A stretch of DNA of 63,809 nucleotides from Kiritimatiellia bacterium (GTDB taxonomy: Bacteria; Verrucomicrobiota; Kiritimatiellia; SS1-B-03-39; UBA6053), in the NCBI GenBank assembly GCA_018401235.1, contig JAGYLC010000002.1, forward strand, positions 1-63,809, read 5' to 3'. How positions within the stretch are numbered: position 1 is the stretch's first letter; every line of letters begins with the position of its first letter. Position numbers and translations under genes: made by a program. Of the stretch, positions 1-8,885 are shown piece after piece. The notes under the pieces were generated by a model, which was not told where the DNA came from, ran no database searches, and saw only the letters and a list, made by a program, of their open reading frames with translations.

Positions 1-814
1 CCGCGTGACCGAATATAATCGGATCCGACACTTTCATCATGGTGGCCTTCATGTGCAGGGACAACAACACATCCTCCTTTTTGGCTGCCGCCACCTGTTC
101 CTCCAGAAAAGCGCACAAAGCCCGCTTGCTCATCACCGCGCCATCAAAAATCTCTCCCGCTTCCAAGCGGAGTCCCTGCTTAAGCACTTGTGTCCCCGCC
201 GCGGTCTGCAGTTGAATCGTCACCTTGCCGGCGGTTTCCTGCACAAATGACTTCTCGGAGCCGAAGAAATCCCCCTCGCTCATGCTGGCCACCCGGGTTT
301 TGGAATCCGTACTCCATTTTCCCATCGAATGCGGGTACTTGCGGGCGTAGGCTTTCACCGGGTCCGCGACCCGCCGATCTGAGTTTCCTTCCCGCAGCAC
401 CGGATTTACCGCGCTGCCCAACACACTGGCATAGCGGCTTTTGATTTCTTTCGCCTCATCCGTTTTTGCTTCATCCTGATAATCAGGCACCGCATACCCC
501 TGCGACTGCAATTCCAGTATCGCCGCTTTCAACTGCGGAATCGACGCGCTGATATTCGGCAGCTTGACGATATTCGCTTCCGGCGTTTTGGCCAGGTCAC
601 CTAATTCTCCCAGAGCATCTCCAATTCGTTGATCCTCGTTCAGCCGTTCCGGGAACTGAGACAGAATACGTCCAGACAGGGAAATATCTTTTAAGGTGAC
701 ATCTATTCCCGCAGCCTTCGTGAAACTTTGCAGGATCGGCAGCAGCGAGCAGGTCGCCAACATCGGAGCTTCGTCGGTCCAGGTGTACAGAATTTCAGGT
801 TTTGATGTGTTCAT
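1..814 (-). CDS. icd: Isocitrate dehydrogenase, NADP-dependent, monomeric type (N-terminal part)
   Basis: Oxidatively decarboxylates isocitrate to 2-oxoglutarate in the TCA cycle with NADP. About 271 residues are visible; the gene runs off the left edge, and the monomeric family is roughly 740 residues long. The start is the ATG at 814 ([18 protein letters not shown]). Family hallmarks read in order: [62 protein letters not shown], and [18 protein letters not shown] at the cut end. The SxNxxxR-type and AxTxMKVSDP segments belong to the substrate region of this family, which is unrelated in length to the dimeric enzyme. No strong ribosome binding site precedes the start. The identification is firm because long family-specific blocks are intact. 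Confidence 0.95.
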   Translation of the reverse strand, partial: MNTSKPEILYTWTDEAPMLATCSLLPILQSFTKAAGIDVTLKDISLSGRILSQFPERLNEDQRIGDALGELGDLAKTPEANIVKLPNISASIPQLKAAILELQSQGYAVPDYQDEAKTDEAKEIKSRYASVLGSAVNPVLREGNSDRRVADPVKAYARKYPHSMGKWSTDSKTRVASMSEGDFFGSEKSFVQETAGKVTIQLQTAAGTQVLKQGLRLEAGEIFDGAVMSKRALCAFLEEQVAAAKKEDVLLSLHMKATMMKVSDPIIFGHA

Positions 815-897
815 ATGATATTCCAATAAAGTTAAAAAAAGTTCACTGGCTATAACCATATCCTTTTCCCCGATGCAAGGCGGAGAGTTGACAAATA

Positions 898-2034
898 GTG
901 GTTTGGCACCATCCTGCCTGCATGCGATCCCTCTGCACTTTTCTTGAACTCCTGGCGACAACCCCCGATCCGGGAACGCTCAGCCACCCCCTCCACCGCC
1001 TCCTATCCGAGGCAACCCCGGAGGAGCTGCCTCACCTGATCGCCGAGGTACTCGGTTCCATCCTCGGCAACGACCCCGCTTGGCTGGAAATTCAACTGGC
1101 CTCCACTCCCCGGCCCACCACCCAAGATCTCACCCGCTGGTCCAACATGCCCGATACAAACCTGCATCAACCCTATCCGTATCCTACACCCAAAGCTCTG
1201 GTCGCTGACACCGAACTCTCGCCACTCTCCGACTGGCAGACCGAATGGATTTGGCCCGGGGTACCCGCACAGTTGATGGTCCGCGACCATCAGGTTCAGA
1301 TCTGGACCGAAGCGGGCCTGGTGACCGACCGCTTTCCATCCGTCATCTCCGAAGCCACAACTCTACTCAACGGAAGCGTGTTGGAGGGACAGCTCATGAC
1401 TCCCCCCGGCAGCCCGCCTCTGCGGGAGGAAAAAATAGCAACATGCGATCCCGATCCGGTTCTGTTCATGGCCAAGGACTGCTTGGAAGTTCAGGGCGTC
1501 GATATTCGAAGTATGCCCCTGTATTCCCGGCGCGAGCAACTGCTTCCGATGGTCGGAAGCCTCGACCTGCCCCACTTCCGAGCGTCGGAACCGCTCTTTC
1601 CCGATCATCCGCAGGACCTCCACACCCTCCAGGAAAACTGCCGGAGTCGAGGTGCTGTAGGGTTACTATTCAAACCGATTCACGGAGCGTACGATCAGGG
1701 CTACCGATCCTGGAGGGTCCCGCGACTCCGACAGACACTGCATCTGCTGTATGTACTGGTTGCCGGCGAACCGGAGTACACCTTTGGACTCCGAGAGGAA
1801 AACGAATGGATCCCCATCGCCCGCCTCCGCCTGAAACCGGAGCAACAAGCCCTAGCGGAAAAAATAGACACCTATATCCAGTCCCACACGGTTGAGAAAA
1901 AAGGACCGGTCCGCCTGGTGGAGCCGGGCCTTCAGGCCCTGATTTCCTACGACGCGGAAATCCCCTCCCCCCGCCACAAATCGGGGGTGGAGTGGATCAG
2001 GCCATACTTAGAAGAGATTCATCCCCCTGACTAA
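898..2034 (+). CDS. ATP-dependent DNA ligase-like protein lacking the catalytic lysine
   Basis: This looks like an ATP-dependent DNA ligase (COG1793 type) that has lost its chemistry. The adenylation-domain order is recognisable: [11 protein letters not shown] stands where ligases have EWKWDGIRAQL, followed by [17 protein letters not shown], a [15 protein letters not shown] block (normally F.A.D.L...G.D.R) and GAVGLLFKP (normally GxEGLMLK). The OB-fold end carries GPVRLVEP and ASPRHKSG-like SPRHKSG. The nucleophilic Lys is Ile118 and the motif IV Glu is Val. The N-terminal helical part is short and divergent. The start is GTG 898, chosen because AGGCGGAG lies about 12 bases upstream; ATG 922 is the alternative. 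No ligase-associated exonuclease or helicase is adjacent. It cannot be an active ligase by the known mechanism; a structural or nick-binding role is conjecture. Confidence 0.72.
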   Translation: MVWHHPACMRSLCTFLELLATTPDPGTLSHPLHRLLSEATPEELPHLIAEVLGSILGNDPAWLEIQLASTPRPTTQDLTRWSNMPDTNLHQPYPYPTPKALVADTELSPLSDWQTEWIWPGVPAQLMVRDHQVQIWTEAGLVTDRFPSVISEATTLLNGSVLEGQLMTPPGSPPLREEKIATCDPDPVLFMAKDCLEVQGVDIRSMPLYSRREQLLPMVGSLDLPHFRASEPLFPDHPQDLHTLQENCRSRGAVGLLFKPIHGAYDQGYRSWRVPRLRQTLHLLYVLVAGEPEYTFGLREENEWIPIARLRLKPEQQALAEKIDTYIQSHTVEKKGPVRLVEPGLQALISYDAEIPSPRHKSGVEWIRPYLEEIHPPD

Positions 2035-2039
2035 AAAAT

Positions 2040-2249
2040 GCGAACGTTGAACTTCCAACTTCGAACGTCCAACTTCGAACGCTCCATGCATAAAAGTTAA
2101 CTCAGCCCAGAGACTTTATATTTCTCTTAATCCTACCTGACATCTCTGTACATAAGTCTTCGACGTTCAACGTTGGACGTTCAACGTTCGAATTCTATCC
2201 CATCTCCCATCCTATCTCCTATCTCCTATCTCCCATCTCCCATCTCCTA
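2040..2249. repeat. Intergenic inverted and simple repeats
   Basis: Two arms built from CGAACGTTGAACTTCCAAC-like units face each other (2040-2081 and about 2158-2192, the second reading CGACGTTCAACGTTGGACG), so transcripts could fold into a long hairpin. A run of short direct repeats of the form TCCCATC/TCCTATC follows at about 2198-2249, up to the end of glgC. It lies between convergent genes, so a terminator role is possible. Confidence 0.6.
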
Positions 2250-3479
2250 TAACACCGTATCCGACGGAATCACCATGCCTTTAGGCACCACAATCACCCC
2301 GTCACTAATGGAATACCGATCATAGGTGCCGTTTTTCTTCCCTTTTGGACTGATCACCACCCGATCACCAATGCAGACATTCTTGTCGATAATGGCGTCT
2401 TCCACATGGCAATCCCGACCGATTCCGGGAGGCAGGCATGCTTTAGGTGCCTCTTCTTCATCCGCATAATAATCCGCCCCCATCATCACCGTGTTCCGCA
2501 TAATCGTTCCCTCGCCAATCACCCCACGAATCCCCACAATACTGCGGCTGACCTCCCGCCCCGACAAAATACATCCCTCAGACAACAAGCAATTATTCAC
2601 TACGCAGCTCAACACCTTGGAGGGCGGCAGATACCGCATGCGGGTATAAATTTTGTATTTGGAATCATACAAAGAGAATTCGGGCATGGCATCGGTCAAT
2701 TGCAGGCTGCTCTCCCAGAAATTGCGAATCGTCCCGATGTCCCGCCAATATCCGTTGTAAATGTAAGAGTACACCTTGGTATTTTCAATAGCCTGGGGAA
2801 TTACTTCTTTTCCAAAATCCTGGGCATCGCCCTTCAACAAGCGTTTCAAGACATCGACATTGAAAATGTAAATTCCCATACTGGCCAGAAAGGTTTCCTC
2901 CTCGTACATGGGTGCCCGTAATTTAGTCAACTCGGGGGTGTCACCCGGCTTTTCCACGAAATTGATAATGCGTGAATCCTTGTCGGATTCCAGAATCCCC
3001 AGCGATCCCGCATCCCGCCGATCCGTGGGTTTGGTGGCAATGGTCACCTCCGCCCCCCGGGCAATGTGCTCCTTCAGCATCGCCTGAAAATCCATCGAAT
3101 ACAACTGGTCCCCGCTCAGAATCACCACATAATCCGGATTCTCGTTACCTAGGTGGGTCAGGGTTTTGCGAACCGCGTCGGCAGTTCCGTTAAACCAGCT
3201 TTCATCGTCCGGAGTCTGCTGGGCGGCCAGAATCCGCACAAAACTTTTTGAAAAAGAATCGAAGCGGTAGGTAGTCTGAATGTGACGGTGCAAGGACTCG
3301 CTGTTGAACTGCGTGAGCACGAAGATGCGTTTGATGTCGTTGTTGATGCAGTTACTGATCGGAATATCCACCAACCGATATTTACCCGCGATCGGAACCG
3401 CCGGCTTCGACCGCTCCGAGGTCAGGGGTTGTAACCGGGTTCCAGCACCGCCACCTAAAATCACGCCAATCACATTCAT
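2247..3479 (-). CDS. glgC: Glucose-1-phosphate adenylyltransferase
   Basis: Makes ADP-glucose from glucose-1-phosphate and ATP, the committed step of bacterial glycogen synthesis. The N-terminal nucleotidyltransferase signature GGGAGTRLQPLTSERSKPA is followed by GKYRLVDIPISNC, LSGDQLY and FVEKP; the C-terminal third has the left-handed beta-helix pattern (VGIRGVIGEG, IIDKNVCIGD). The 410-residue length is normal. The ATG at 3479 is preferred over an upstream in-frame start because GGAG sits about eight bases ahead and the family begins with a MNVIGVILGGG-like stretch. The plant/cyanobacterial-like signature is common in PVC bacteria. No other glycogen gene is adjacent. Confidence 0.96.
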   Translation of the reverse strand: MNVIGVILGGGAGTRLQPLTSERSKPAVPIAGKYRLVDIPISNCINNDIKRIFVLTQFNSESLHRHIQTTYRFDSFSKSFVRILAAQQTPDDESWFNGTADAVRKTLTHLGNENPDYVVILSGDQLYSMDFQAMLKEHIARGAEVTIATKPTDRRDAGSLGILESDKDSRIINFVEKPGDTPELTKLRAPMYEEETFLASMGIYIFNVDVLKRLLKGDAQDFGKEVIPQAIENTKVYSYIYNGYWRDIGTIRNFWESSLQLTDAMPEFSLYDSKYKIYTRMRYLPPSKVLSCVVNNCLLSEGCILSGREVSRSIVGIRGVIGEGTIMRNTVMMGADYYADEEEAPKACLPPGIGRDCHVEDAIIDKNVCIGDRVVISPKGKKNGTYDRYSISDGVIVVPKGMVIPSDTVL

Positions 3480-3710
3480 ACGAGTCTCCAAGTTCGAATT
3501 GCACACATAGTCATTACAATTGATTTCCTAGCGTATTCCGTGTGCGAAACCTAAATAAAAATGATGAAAAATGATGAAAAAACGCCTCCCGATCCGGGGG
3601 ATCGGCTGACGTTTCCAAAACTTAAAAAATCAGCCGTGGTTCGGGGGAAAGCTTGCAATTATCCTGAAATGCAACATAAGGGCCTTTTTAACCCTTCCAA
3701 GAATATGTGC

Positions 3711-4112
3711 ATGAAAACGATTTATCTTAGCGGACCCATTATGGACGAACATCTGGGCGTGGCCCGCGAATGGCGCGAAGCCGCCAAAGTGTTGCTCAAA
3801 GACCATTTTCGATTGCTCGACCCCATGCGGCGCAATTTCAAGGACCGCGAAGTCGATAGCGCCAATGAGATCGTGGAATTCGATCTTCAGGACGTGCGCG
3901 ATGCCGACATCCTGCTGGTCAATTACAATAAAGCCTCTATCGGCACCTCCATGGAGGTCTTTTACGCCGCCCACGATTTGGGAAAATTCGTCATCGCCTT
4001 CAGCGATTTCCCCTTTCAGGATTGCAGCCCCTGGATGGTCCGCTACTGCACTAAAATTCATCCCACTCTTGCCAGCGCCTCCGAGTATCTGATCAACCAT
4101 TTCATTGAGTAA
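3711..4112 (+). CDS. Nucleoside 2-deoxyribosyltransferase-like protein
   Basis: A 133-residue protein of the nucleoside 2-deoxyribosyltransferase / MazG-neighbour fold, which cleaves or exchanges N-glycosidic bonds of (deoxy)nucleosides. It begins with the fold's typical KTIYLSGPIM strand-loop, has LLDPMRR, a central EIVEFDLQDVRDADILLVNY block (the ..D...I..AD.L.. helix carrying acidic catalytic residues) and GTSMEVFYAAHDLGKFVIAF, the nucleotide-binding G-T-x-x-E segment. The frame is open 50 codons further upstream, but family homology begins at the ATG at 3711. It sits 10 bases before larC and may be co-transcribed with it. The exact substrate cannot be told. Confidence 0.75.
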   Translation: MKTIYLSGPIMDEHLGVAREWREAAKVLLKDHFRLLDPMRRNFKDREVDSANEIVEFDLQDVRDADILLVNYNKASIGTSMEVFYAAHDLGKFVIAFSDFPFQDCSPWMVRYCTKIHPTLASASEYLINHFIE

Positions 4113-4122
4113 ACGAATCCAC

Positions 4123-5385
4123 ATGATCCTTAAACTCGAACCCTACTCCGGCATCAGCGGCGATATGTTTTTGGGAGCCCTGGCTCCCCTGCTGAACGCG
4201 GAAGCGGACATATGCGCCCTTCCCGCCAAACTGGGACTCGCCCACGTGGAGGTCCACTTCACCGATGTCATCCGCTCCACCATTCGATGCCGCAAAGCCA
4301 CCGTCACCGTGGGGGGAACAGCACCGGAGGAACAGGACCATGCGCACCACCATGATCATGACCACGGACACGGACATGGGCACGGACATTCACACGGACA
4401 TGGGCACGGACATTCGCATGCCCACCGTAGCTACACCGATATCGTGCATCTCATCCAACACGCCGATCTCACTGAAGGTACCCGGCGGATCGCCCTCGAC
4501 CTTTTCCGCCGCCTGGGTGAGGCCGAGTCCGACATGCACGGCATCCCCTTGGACGAAGTCCATTTCCACGAAGTCGGTGCCGAGGATGCCATCGTCGATC
4601 TGGTAGGCGCCGCCCTGCTCATCGACCGCCTCCAACCCGAGGCTGTCTACAGCAGTCCGGTTTGTGTAGGCAGCGGCTTTGTTAAAACCGCCCACGGACG
4701 ACTGCCCGTGCCAGCGCCCGCCACCCAAAAACTACTTCAGGGCTTTCCTACCTTTCCAGGCCCCCTGGAAATGGAAATGACCACCCCCACCGGCGCGGTC
4801 ATTCTTGCCGCACTTAACCCCAGCTTCACGCAGCCCACACTTATTTGCGATCAAACCGGTCTTGGTGCCGGCACCCGCGACCCGGATCAGCCCAACGCCC
4901 TGCGCCTGAGCCTCTGCCGCGCCCCCGAGGCCTCCGAATCCGATGAATCCATCCACCTGCTGCAATGCAACCTCGACAATATCACCCCCGAGGATCTCGG
5001 CAGCGACCTGCTTCAGGACCTGCTCGATGCCGGAGCCCTGGATGCCTGGCTCACCCCCATTCTGATGAAAAAGGGTCGCCCCGGCCAAATGCTCGAAGTC
5101 CTCTGTACCCCCGAAAAGTCCCCCGCCCTCAGCACCCACATCCTGCAACACCTGCCCACCCTCGGCATCCGCTGCCTCCCCGGAACCCGCAGCATTCTCC
5201 AACGGGACTCCGCCACTGTGTCCACCTCGTATGGTGAGATCAACTTGAAAATCCACCACCTCCCCAACGGCGATATCCGCGTATTCCCCGAATACGAAAG
5301 CTGCCGCGCCGCCGCCCTCACCCACGGCATTCCCCCCCGCGATGTCCGTCTCGCCGCCATCGCCGCTTTTTATTCCGCATCATGA
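4123..5385 (+). CDS. larC: LarC, nickel-inserting enzyme for the NPN cofactor
   Basis: LarC inserts Ni into the pyridinium bisthiocarboxylate mononucleotide made by LarB and LarE, giving the nickel-pincer cofactor of lactate racemase and related LarA enzymes. The family start YSGISGDMFLGAL is present, followed by the HEVGAEDAIVDLVGAA block and MTTPTGAVILAAL. Residues 73-101 form a His-rich loop with 16 His among 29 residues alternating with Gly, Asp or Ser, a plausible Ni store. The C-terminal half (NLDNITPEDLG, MKKGRPGQ) is complete and in frame; some species split larC by a programmed frameshift, but not here. The start is ATG 4123, 10 bases after the preceding stop. larA, larB and larE are not in this window. 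Its stop overlaps the next start (ATGA). Confidence 0.94.
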   Translation: MILKLEPYSGISGDMFLGALAPLLNAEADICALPAKLGLAHVEVHFTDVIRSTIRCRKATVTVGGTAPEEQDHAHHHDHDHGHGHGHGHSHGHGHGHSHAHRSYTDIVHLIQHADLTEGTRRIALDLFRRLGEAESDMHGIPLDEVHFHEVGAEDAIVDLVGAALLIDRLQPEAVYSSPVCVGSGFVKTAHGRLPVPAPATQKLLQGFPTFPGPLEMEMTTPTGAVILAALNPSFTQPTLICDQTGLGAGTRDPDQPNALRLSLCRAPEASESDESIHLLQCNLDNITPEDLGSDLLQDLLDAGALDAWLTPILMKKGRPGQMLEVLCTPEKSPALSTHILQHLPTLGIRCLPGTRSILQRDSATVSTSYGEINLKIHHLPNGDIRVFPEYESCRAAALTHGIPPRDVRLAAIAAFYSAS

Positions 5386-6224
5386 CAAATACCCCCTCCG
5401 TCCTCATCACCGGCACCTCCTCCGGCATCGGCCTGGCGGCGGCCTTGGAAATGAAACAGCGGGGCTGGACGGTGTTTGCCGCCGCCCGCAAACAAGTGGA
5501 CTTGGCGGATCTGGAGTCCCAAGGCCTGATTCCGGTCCATCTGGATGTGGCCGACACCGCCTCCATCGACCAGGCGGTGACGGACGTGCTTTCTCAGTGC
5601 GACGGACAGCTCACCGGACTGGTTAACAACGCCGGGTTTGGCCAGCCGGGAGCCATCGAAGATCTGAGTCTCGACGCCATGCGGACGCAGTTTGAGGTCA
5701 ATGTCTTTGGTCTGCAGGTCCTCACCAACCGATTTCTTCCGGGCATGATCCAACAGGGACATGGACGCATTGTCCAAATTTCCAGTGTGGTCGGACGCGT
5801 CTCACTCCCCTTTATGGGCGTCTACTCCGCCAGTAAATTCGCGGTGGAGGCCCTGGCCGATGCCCAGCGGGTGGAATTGACCGGAACCGGCGTCCGGCTC
5901 AGCCTGGTGGAGCCCGGCCCCATCACCACTCGCTTTTCCAAAAATGCGATCTCCTCCACTCACAGCGGACTCTCTGCCGAACATTCCCGCTTCGCCGATT
6001 TGTACAAGAAAGAACTCGCCGACCGCGCCAGTGACCGTGACCCGCGTCCCTTCTCTTTACCTCCCGAAGCCGTTGCCCGCAAAATCGCCCACGCCCTCAC
6101 TTCTCCCCATCCCCGACGCCGCTACAAAGTCACCTTCCCCGCCTATCTCGGTGCCTTCATGAGCCGCGCCGCCCCCGACGCCCTCATCGACTGGATGCTG
6201 GCCAGAGAGCTTCGGAAACAGTAA
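5382..6224 (+). CDS. Short-chain dehydrogenase/reductase
   Basis: A classical SDR oxidoreductase of 280 residues. The NAD(P)-binding TGTSSGIG is near the N-terminus, the structural NNAG follows, and the catalytic Ser (ISSVVGRVS) and YSASK supply the Ser-Tyr-Lys set. A basic residue after the glycine motif (AARK) suggests NADPH preference. Translation is coupled to larC by a four-base ATGA overlap, so the two are in one operon. The substrate cannot be predicted; the C-terminal region with a hydrophobic LIDWMLARELRK end resembles SDRs acting on lipids or sterol-like ketones, but this is only a weak impression. Confidence 0.88.
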   Translation: MTNTPSVLITGTSSGIGLAAALEMKQRGWTVFAAARKQVDLADLESQGLIPVHLDVADTASIDQAVTDVLSQCDGQLTGLVNNAGFGQPGAIEDLSLDAMRTQFEVNVFGLQVLTNRFLPGMIQQGHGRIVQISSVVGRVSLPFMGVYSASKFAVEALADAQRVELTGTGVRLSLVEPGPITTRFSKNAISSTHSGLSAEHSRFADLYKKELADRASDRDPRPFSLPPEAVARKIAHALTSPHPRRRYKVTFPAYLGAFMSRAAPDALIDWMLARELRKQ

Positions 6225-6259
6225 GAGGGTGAAAATTCCTTATTGGCATTCCGTTTAAA

Positions 6260-6280
6260 ATGTATACTATGATTATACAT
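6260..6280. promoter_or_regulatory. Palindromic operator upstream of the antitoxin gene
   Basis: Perfect 7-bp arms, ATGTATA and TATACAT, separated by CTATGAT, end 13 bases before the antitoxin start. Antitoxins of this class usually repress their own operon by binding such a palindrome; autoregulation here is inferred from position and symmetry. Confidence 0.6.
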
Positions 6281-6293
6281 AATAAGGAAATGT

Positions 6294-6530
6294 ATGAATG
6301 CAAGTGTTGTTGATTTACGTTACAGAATGAAAGAAATTCTGGAATCTCTGGACCGCCGGGAAAGTGTGAATGTGTTGTATCACGGAAAGGTCAAGGGGAT
6401 CCTCTCTCCCGTGACCGCCGACGAGGAACCCGTAGTAAAACTTCATCCTTTTTTTGGCATGAACACCTCGGATGAATCTGTCGATGCCACCCTTGAACAG
6501 CTGCGGGGAGGCCGTTACAGTGCTCTTTGA
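6294..6530 (+). CDS. Phd/YefM-like antitoxin
   Basis: A 78-residue protein with the Phd/YefM start pattern: MNASVVDLRYRMKEILESLDR, then a short strand SVNVLYHGKVKGILSP corresponding to the 'I.K.GKPVAVL.P' segment of DNA-binding antitoxins, and an acidic tail (ATLEQLRGGRY) that normally wraps the toxin. AAGGAAA precedes the ATG. It overlaps the downstream PIN-domain toxin remnant by 11 bases, the usual arrangement. The antitoxin looks intact although its toxin is not. Confidence 0.75.
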   Translation: MNASVVDLRYRMKEILESLDRRESVNVLYHGKVKGILSPVTADEEPVVKLHPFFGMNTSDESVDATLEQLRGGRYSAL

Positions 6531-6688
6531 CACCGATGTGTTCATCTGGCTGCAAAAAGGAAATATCCACGCGGCCGAGGTGATTGAATCCAGCCGGGAC
6601 CGTCAAATCTCTCTTCAAACGTACTTGGAGCTGCTGCAAACACTTCAAAGCGGTTAAGGACTTGGATTTCAAGAGGTTCAATCCTTGA
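6520..6688 (+). pseudogene. VapC-type PIN toxin, internally deleted
   Basis: The GTG at 6520 opens VLFDTDVFIWLQKGN, the PIN-domain first strand with its catalytic Asp, and continues to SLQTYLELLQ with the second acidic residue. The frame then stops at 6657. In the next frame from 6638, KHFKAVKDLDFKRFNP reads to a stop at 6688; this matches the last strand of VapC toxins (N-K-K-H-F..I..L). The middle of the domain, roughly 70 residues with the other acidic residues, is missing. A deletion joining the two ends out of frame explains this better than a sequencing slip. The RNase activity should be lost. Confidence 0.72.
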
Positions 6689-6718
6689 ATATCCGGGCTT
6701 TGTTGATAGGTTCACCGA

Positions 6719-7801
6719 ATGTCAGGAAGCAGCTTCGGAACTTTATATCGTGTCAGCACCTTTGGTGAATCCCATTGTGCGGGGGTTGGAGCCATCGTGG
6801 ATGGATGCCCCCCGAATTTGGAATTGTCCGAGGCGGATATTCAAACCCAGTTGACCCGGCGGCGTCCGGGTCAGAGCAAGGTCAATACCCCCCGCGACGA
6901 AAAGGACCAGGTCCGAATCCTCTCCGGAGTCGAGAATGGACGCACCCTCGGCACTCCCATCGGACTGTTTGTGGCCAATGAGGACCATCGTCCCAAAGAT
7001 TATGGCGAAATGAGCCAAATCCCGCGGCCCTCCCACGCCGATTTCACCTACCAGCAAAAATACGGCGTTCGCGCCTCCAGCGGCGGTGGTCGCAGCAGTG
7101 CCCGCGAAACCATTGGCCGGGTGGCCGCCGGTGCCATCGCGGAGAAATGGCTCTCCGAAACTCATGGCATCGAGATCGTTTCCTGGGTGAGTGCCTGCGG
7201 CGAATTGGAACTCACCGATGTCAATCCTGACACCATCTCCCGCGCGGATGTGGACCAGAATATCATTCGCTGTCCCCATCCCATCCTGGCCGAAGAAATG
7301 ATTCAACTGGTCACCACCCTTCGCGAAGAAGGCGATTCCGTCGGCGGCGTGCTCACCTGCGTGGTGCGCAACTGTCCGGCAGGCTGGGGAGAACCCGTAT
7401 TTGACAAACTCGAAGCCAAACTCGCACAGGCCATGATGTCCATTCCCGCCACCAAAGGCTTCGAAATCGGATCCGGTTTTGCGGCGGCCCGCATGAAAGG
7501 CTCCGCCCACAACGATGCCTTCGTGATGAAAGCGGGTCGTCTCGGTACCACCACCAATTACAGCGGCGGCATCCAGGGCGGTATCAGCAATGGCGAACCC
7601 ATCCTCTTCCGACTGGCTATCAAGCCCCCGGCCACCATCAGCAAAGCTCAGTCCACCTCCACCTTTGAAGGCGACCCCGCCGTGCTCGAAGCCAAAGGGC
7701 GCCACGACCCCTTCGTGGTCAACCGCGCCGTCCCCATCGTGGAAACCATGGCCGCCCTCGTCCTCATGGATATGGCGTTGATACAGAACAGCCGAAAATA
7801 G
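6719..7801 (+). CDS. aroC: Chorismate synthase
   Basis: Converts 5-enolpyruvylshikimate-3-phosphate to chorismate using reduced FMN, the last shared step of aromatic amino acid synthesis. The signatures are [17 protein letters not shown] at the start, [16 protein letters not shown], the [19 protein letters not shown] block, and [13 protein letters not shown] near the C-terminus. The 360-residue length is standard and every signature is intact. The gene starts 30 bases after the broken toxin and has no obvious aromatic-pathway neighbour. Confidence 0.97.
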   Translation: MSGSSFGTLYRVSTFGESHCAGVGAIVDGCPPNLELSEADIQTQLTRRRPGQSKVNTPRDEKDQVRILSGVENGRTLGTPIGLFVANEDHRPKDYGEMSQIPRPSHADFTYQQKYGVRASSGGGRSSARETIGRVAAGAIAEKWLSETHGIEIVSWVSACGELELTDVNPDTISRADVDQNIIRCPHPILAEEMIQLVTTLREEGDSVGGVLTCVVRNCPAGWGEPVFDKLEAKLAQAMMSIPATKGFEIGSGFAAARMKGSAHNDAFVMKAGRLGTTTNYSGGIQGGISNGEPILFRLAIKPPATISKAQSTSTFEGDPAVLEAKGRHDPFVVNRAVPIVETMAALVLMDMALIQNSRK

Positions 7802-7883
7802 TCATTAGTCAAGGGCGGCGGAGCCACGTCATTGGTCACTGGTCAGTTGTCAATCGGGTCAACCAGGTCATTGAAGTCAATGG
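7801..7883. repeat. GTCATTGGTCACTGGTCA intergenic repeat
   Basis: Contains GTCATTAGTCA, GTCATTGGTCACTGGTCA, GGTCAACCAGGTCATTG and similar TGGTCA-rich units just after aroC. The same words recur after clpB at 26617-26690. It lies between convergent genes. Confidence 0.6.
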
Positions 7884-8254
7884 GCGCCCGGCATCGTAAT
7901 TGCAGTTTTGAGCAACCAGCCCCAACCCAAAATCAGCACCAACCCGCCAATAGGTGTAATCGGACCCAGTACGCCCCGGGGTCCGATCCCGAGACTGAGT
8001 AGATAAATCGACCCGCTGAACAACAGCGTACCCAGCCCGAAGCAAATCACCGTCGGTTTCAGAGAGAACCCTTTGTCCATCAACAGCGCCATCAGCAGCA
8101 ACGCCAGCGCGTGATACATCTGATACCGTACCCCCGTTTCCCACGACAGCAATTGATCCGGCGACAGGCGATCCTTCAACGCATGAGCGCCAAAGGCACC
8201 GAATATGACGGCCGACAAACCATAACATGAGGCGAGAATAAGACTCAATTTCAT
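7877..8254 (-). CDS. DUF423 family membrane protein
   Basis: A 125-residue hydrophobic protein of the DUF423 (YgdD/TMEM256-like) family, function unknown. The family pattern is clear: AVIFGAFGAHALKDRL in the first loop, then WETGVRYQMYHALALL, and a glycine-rich last third (GSIYLLSLG, GPITPIGGLVLILGWGWL). Four membrane segments are expected. The ATG at 8254 is preferred over an upstream TTG because GGAG lies six bases before it. The gene stands alone. Confidence 0.9.
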   Translation of the reverse strand: MKLSLILASCYGLSAVIFGAFGAHALKDRLSPDQLLSWETGVRYQMYHALALLLMALLMDKGFSLKPTVICFGLGTLLFSGSIYLLSLGIGPRGVLGPITPIGGLVLILGWGWLLKTAITMPGAH

Positions 8255-8885
8255 AGGAAACTCCAAAAGGGGTTACTGCAAGACAGTTGTCATAACGCAT
8301 CCCCCTGCTGATTGGCAAGCAAAGAGCAGCTTGTCTGGAGGATTCCGGCGGATCCATGAATGGGTGCATAGATGAACGTGAGTACGGGCTTGACCCGTGT
8401 TCACGGAACATCTCATATTAGAAGGACTCTACTCTTCATCTGCAAGGATTGGGCTTGTCCCATTCCACGCAGCCATCTTATGCCCGCTAATAAGATGCCT
8501 GCGCGACACAGGCAAGCCTATGTCTTGCCTCCTCCTTTAGTCGCGGAACCAGAAATGAAATGTTTGCGCTCCATGGGCAAGCCCATAAATCGCATTTTCC
8601 CTTTAGGTAAAAACGTTTCATAGAAAATGGATGTCCCAACGGGACAAAAGACGATAGCCCAGGGTAAGCGACGAAGGAGCGCAACCCTGGGAGCAGGCAT
8701 CTCATCATGTTCGTCGCGCTGAAAGTGCGAAAGGTCTTCGGAACGCCTTCCGGCCTTTCAGGCCTCTTATTTTGGTGGACACCTCTCCCGGGGATGCGGT
8801 CGTACCTCCCTTCCCCCGGGCTTTCGCCTTTCCCCCCGTTGGGGGATAAATATCGGTATCCAATTATCCCGAAGAATCCCCCACC
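8255..8885. other. Intergenic region with a dispersed repeat
   Basis: No gene was recognised. Open frames here translate into low-complexity text typical of repeat DNA. The 8620-8705 part is a repeat listed separately; around 8775-8850 there are short C- and G-rich inverted stretches (for example CCCCGTTGGGGG). Confidence 0.5.
8620..8705. repeat. TGTCCCAACGGGACA / CCCAGGGT dispersed repeat
   Basis: TGTCCCAACGGGACA (a short palindrome), then ATAGCCCAGGGTAAGCGACG and AGCGCAACCCTGGGAGC, so CCCAGGGT and ACCCTGGG form hairpin arms. The same composite recurs in part at 16851-16886 and 58985-59312. Confidence 0.65.

Noticed and set aside
2198-2249. A possible CRISPR-like or VNTR array
   Set aside because: Units are only about 7 bases, there are no spacers, and they vary; it is a simple-sequence repeat.
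4105-5385. The His-rich stretch as evidence of a zinc transporter
   Set aside because: The flanking sequence is unmistakably LarC (YSGISGDMFLGAL, HEVGAEDAIVDLVG) and has no membrane helices.
6743-7705. A 320-codon open frame antisense to aroC
   Set aside because: It is a shadow of the GC-rich aroC coding strand; the translation is Gly/Ala/Phe-rich without motifs, and aroC itself is complete.
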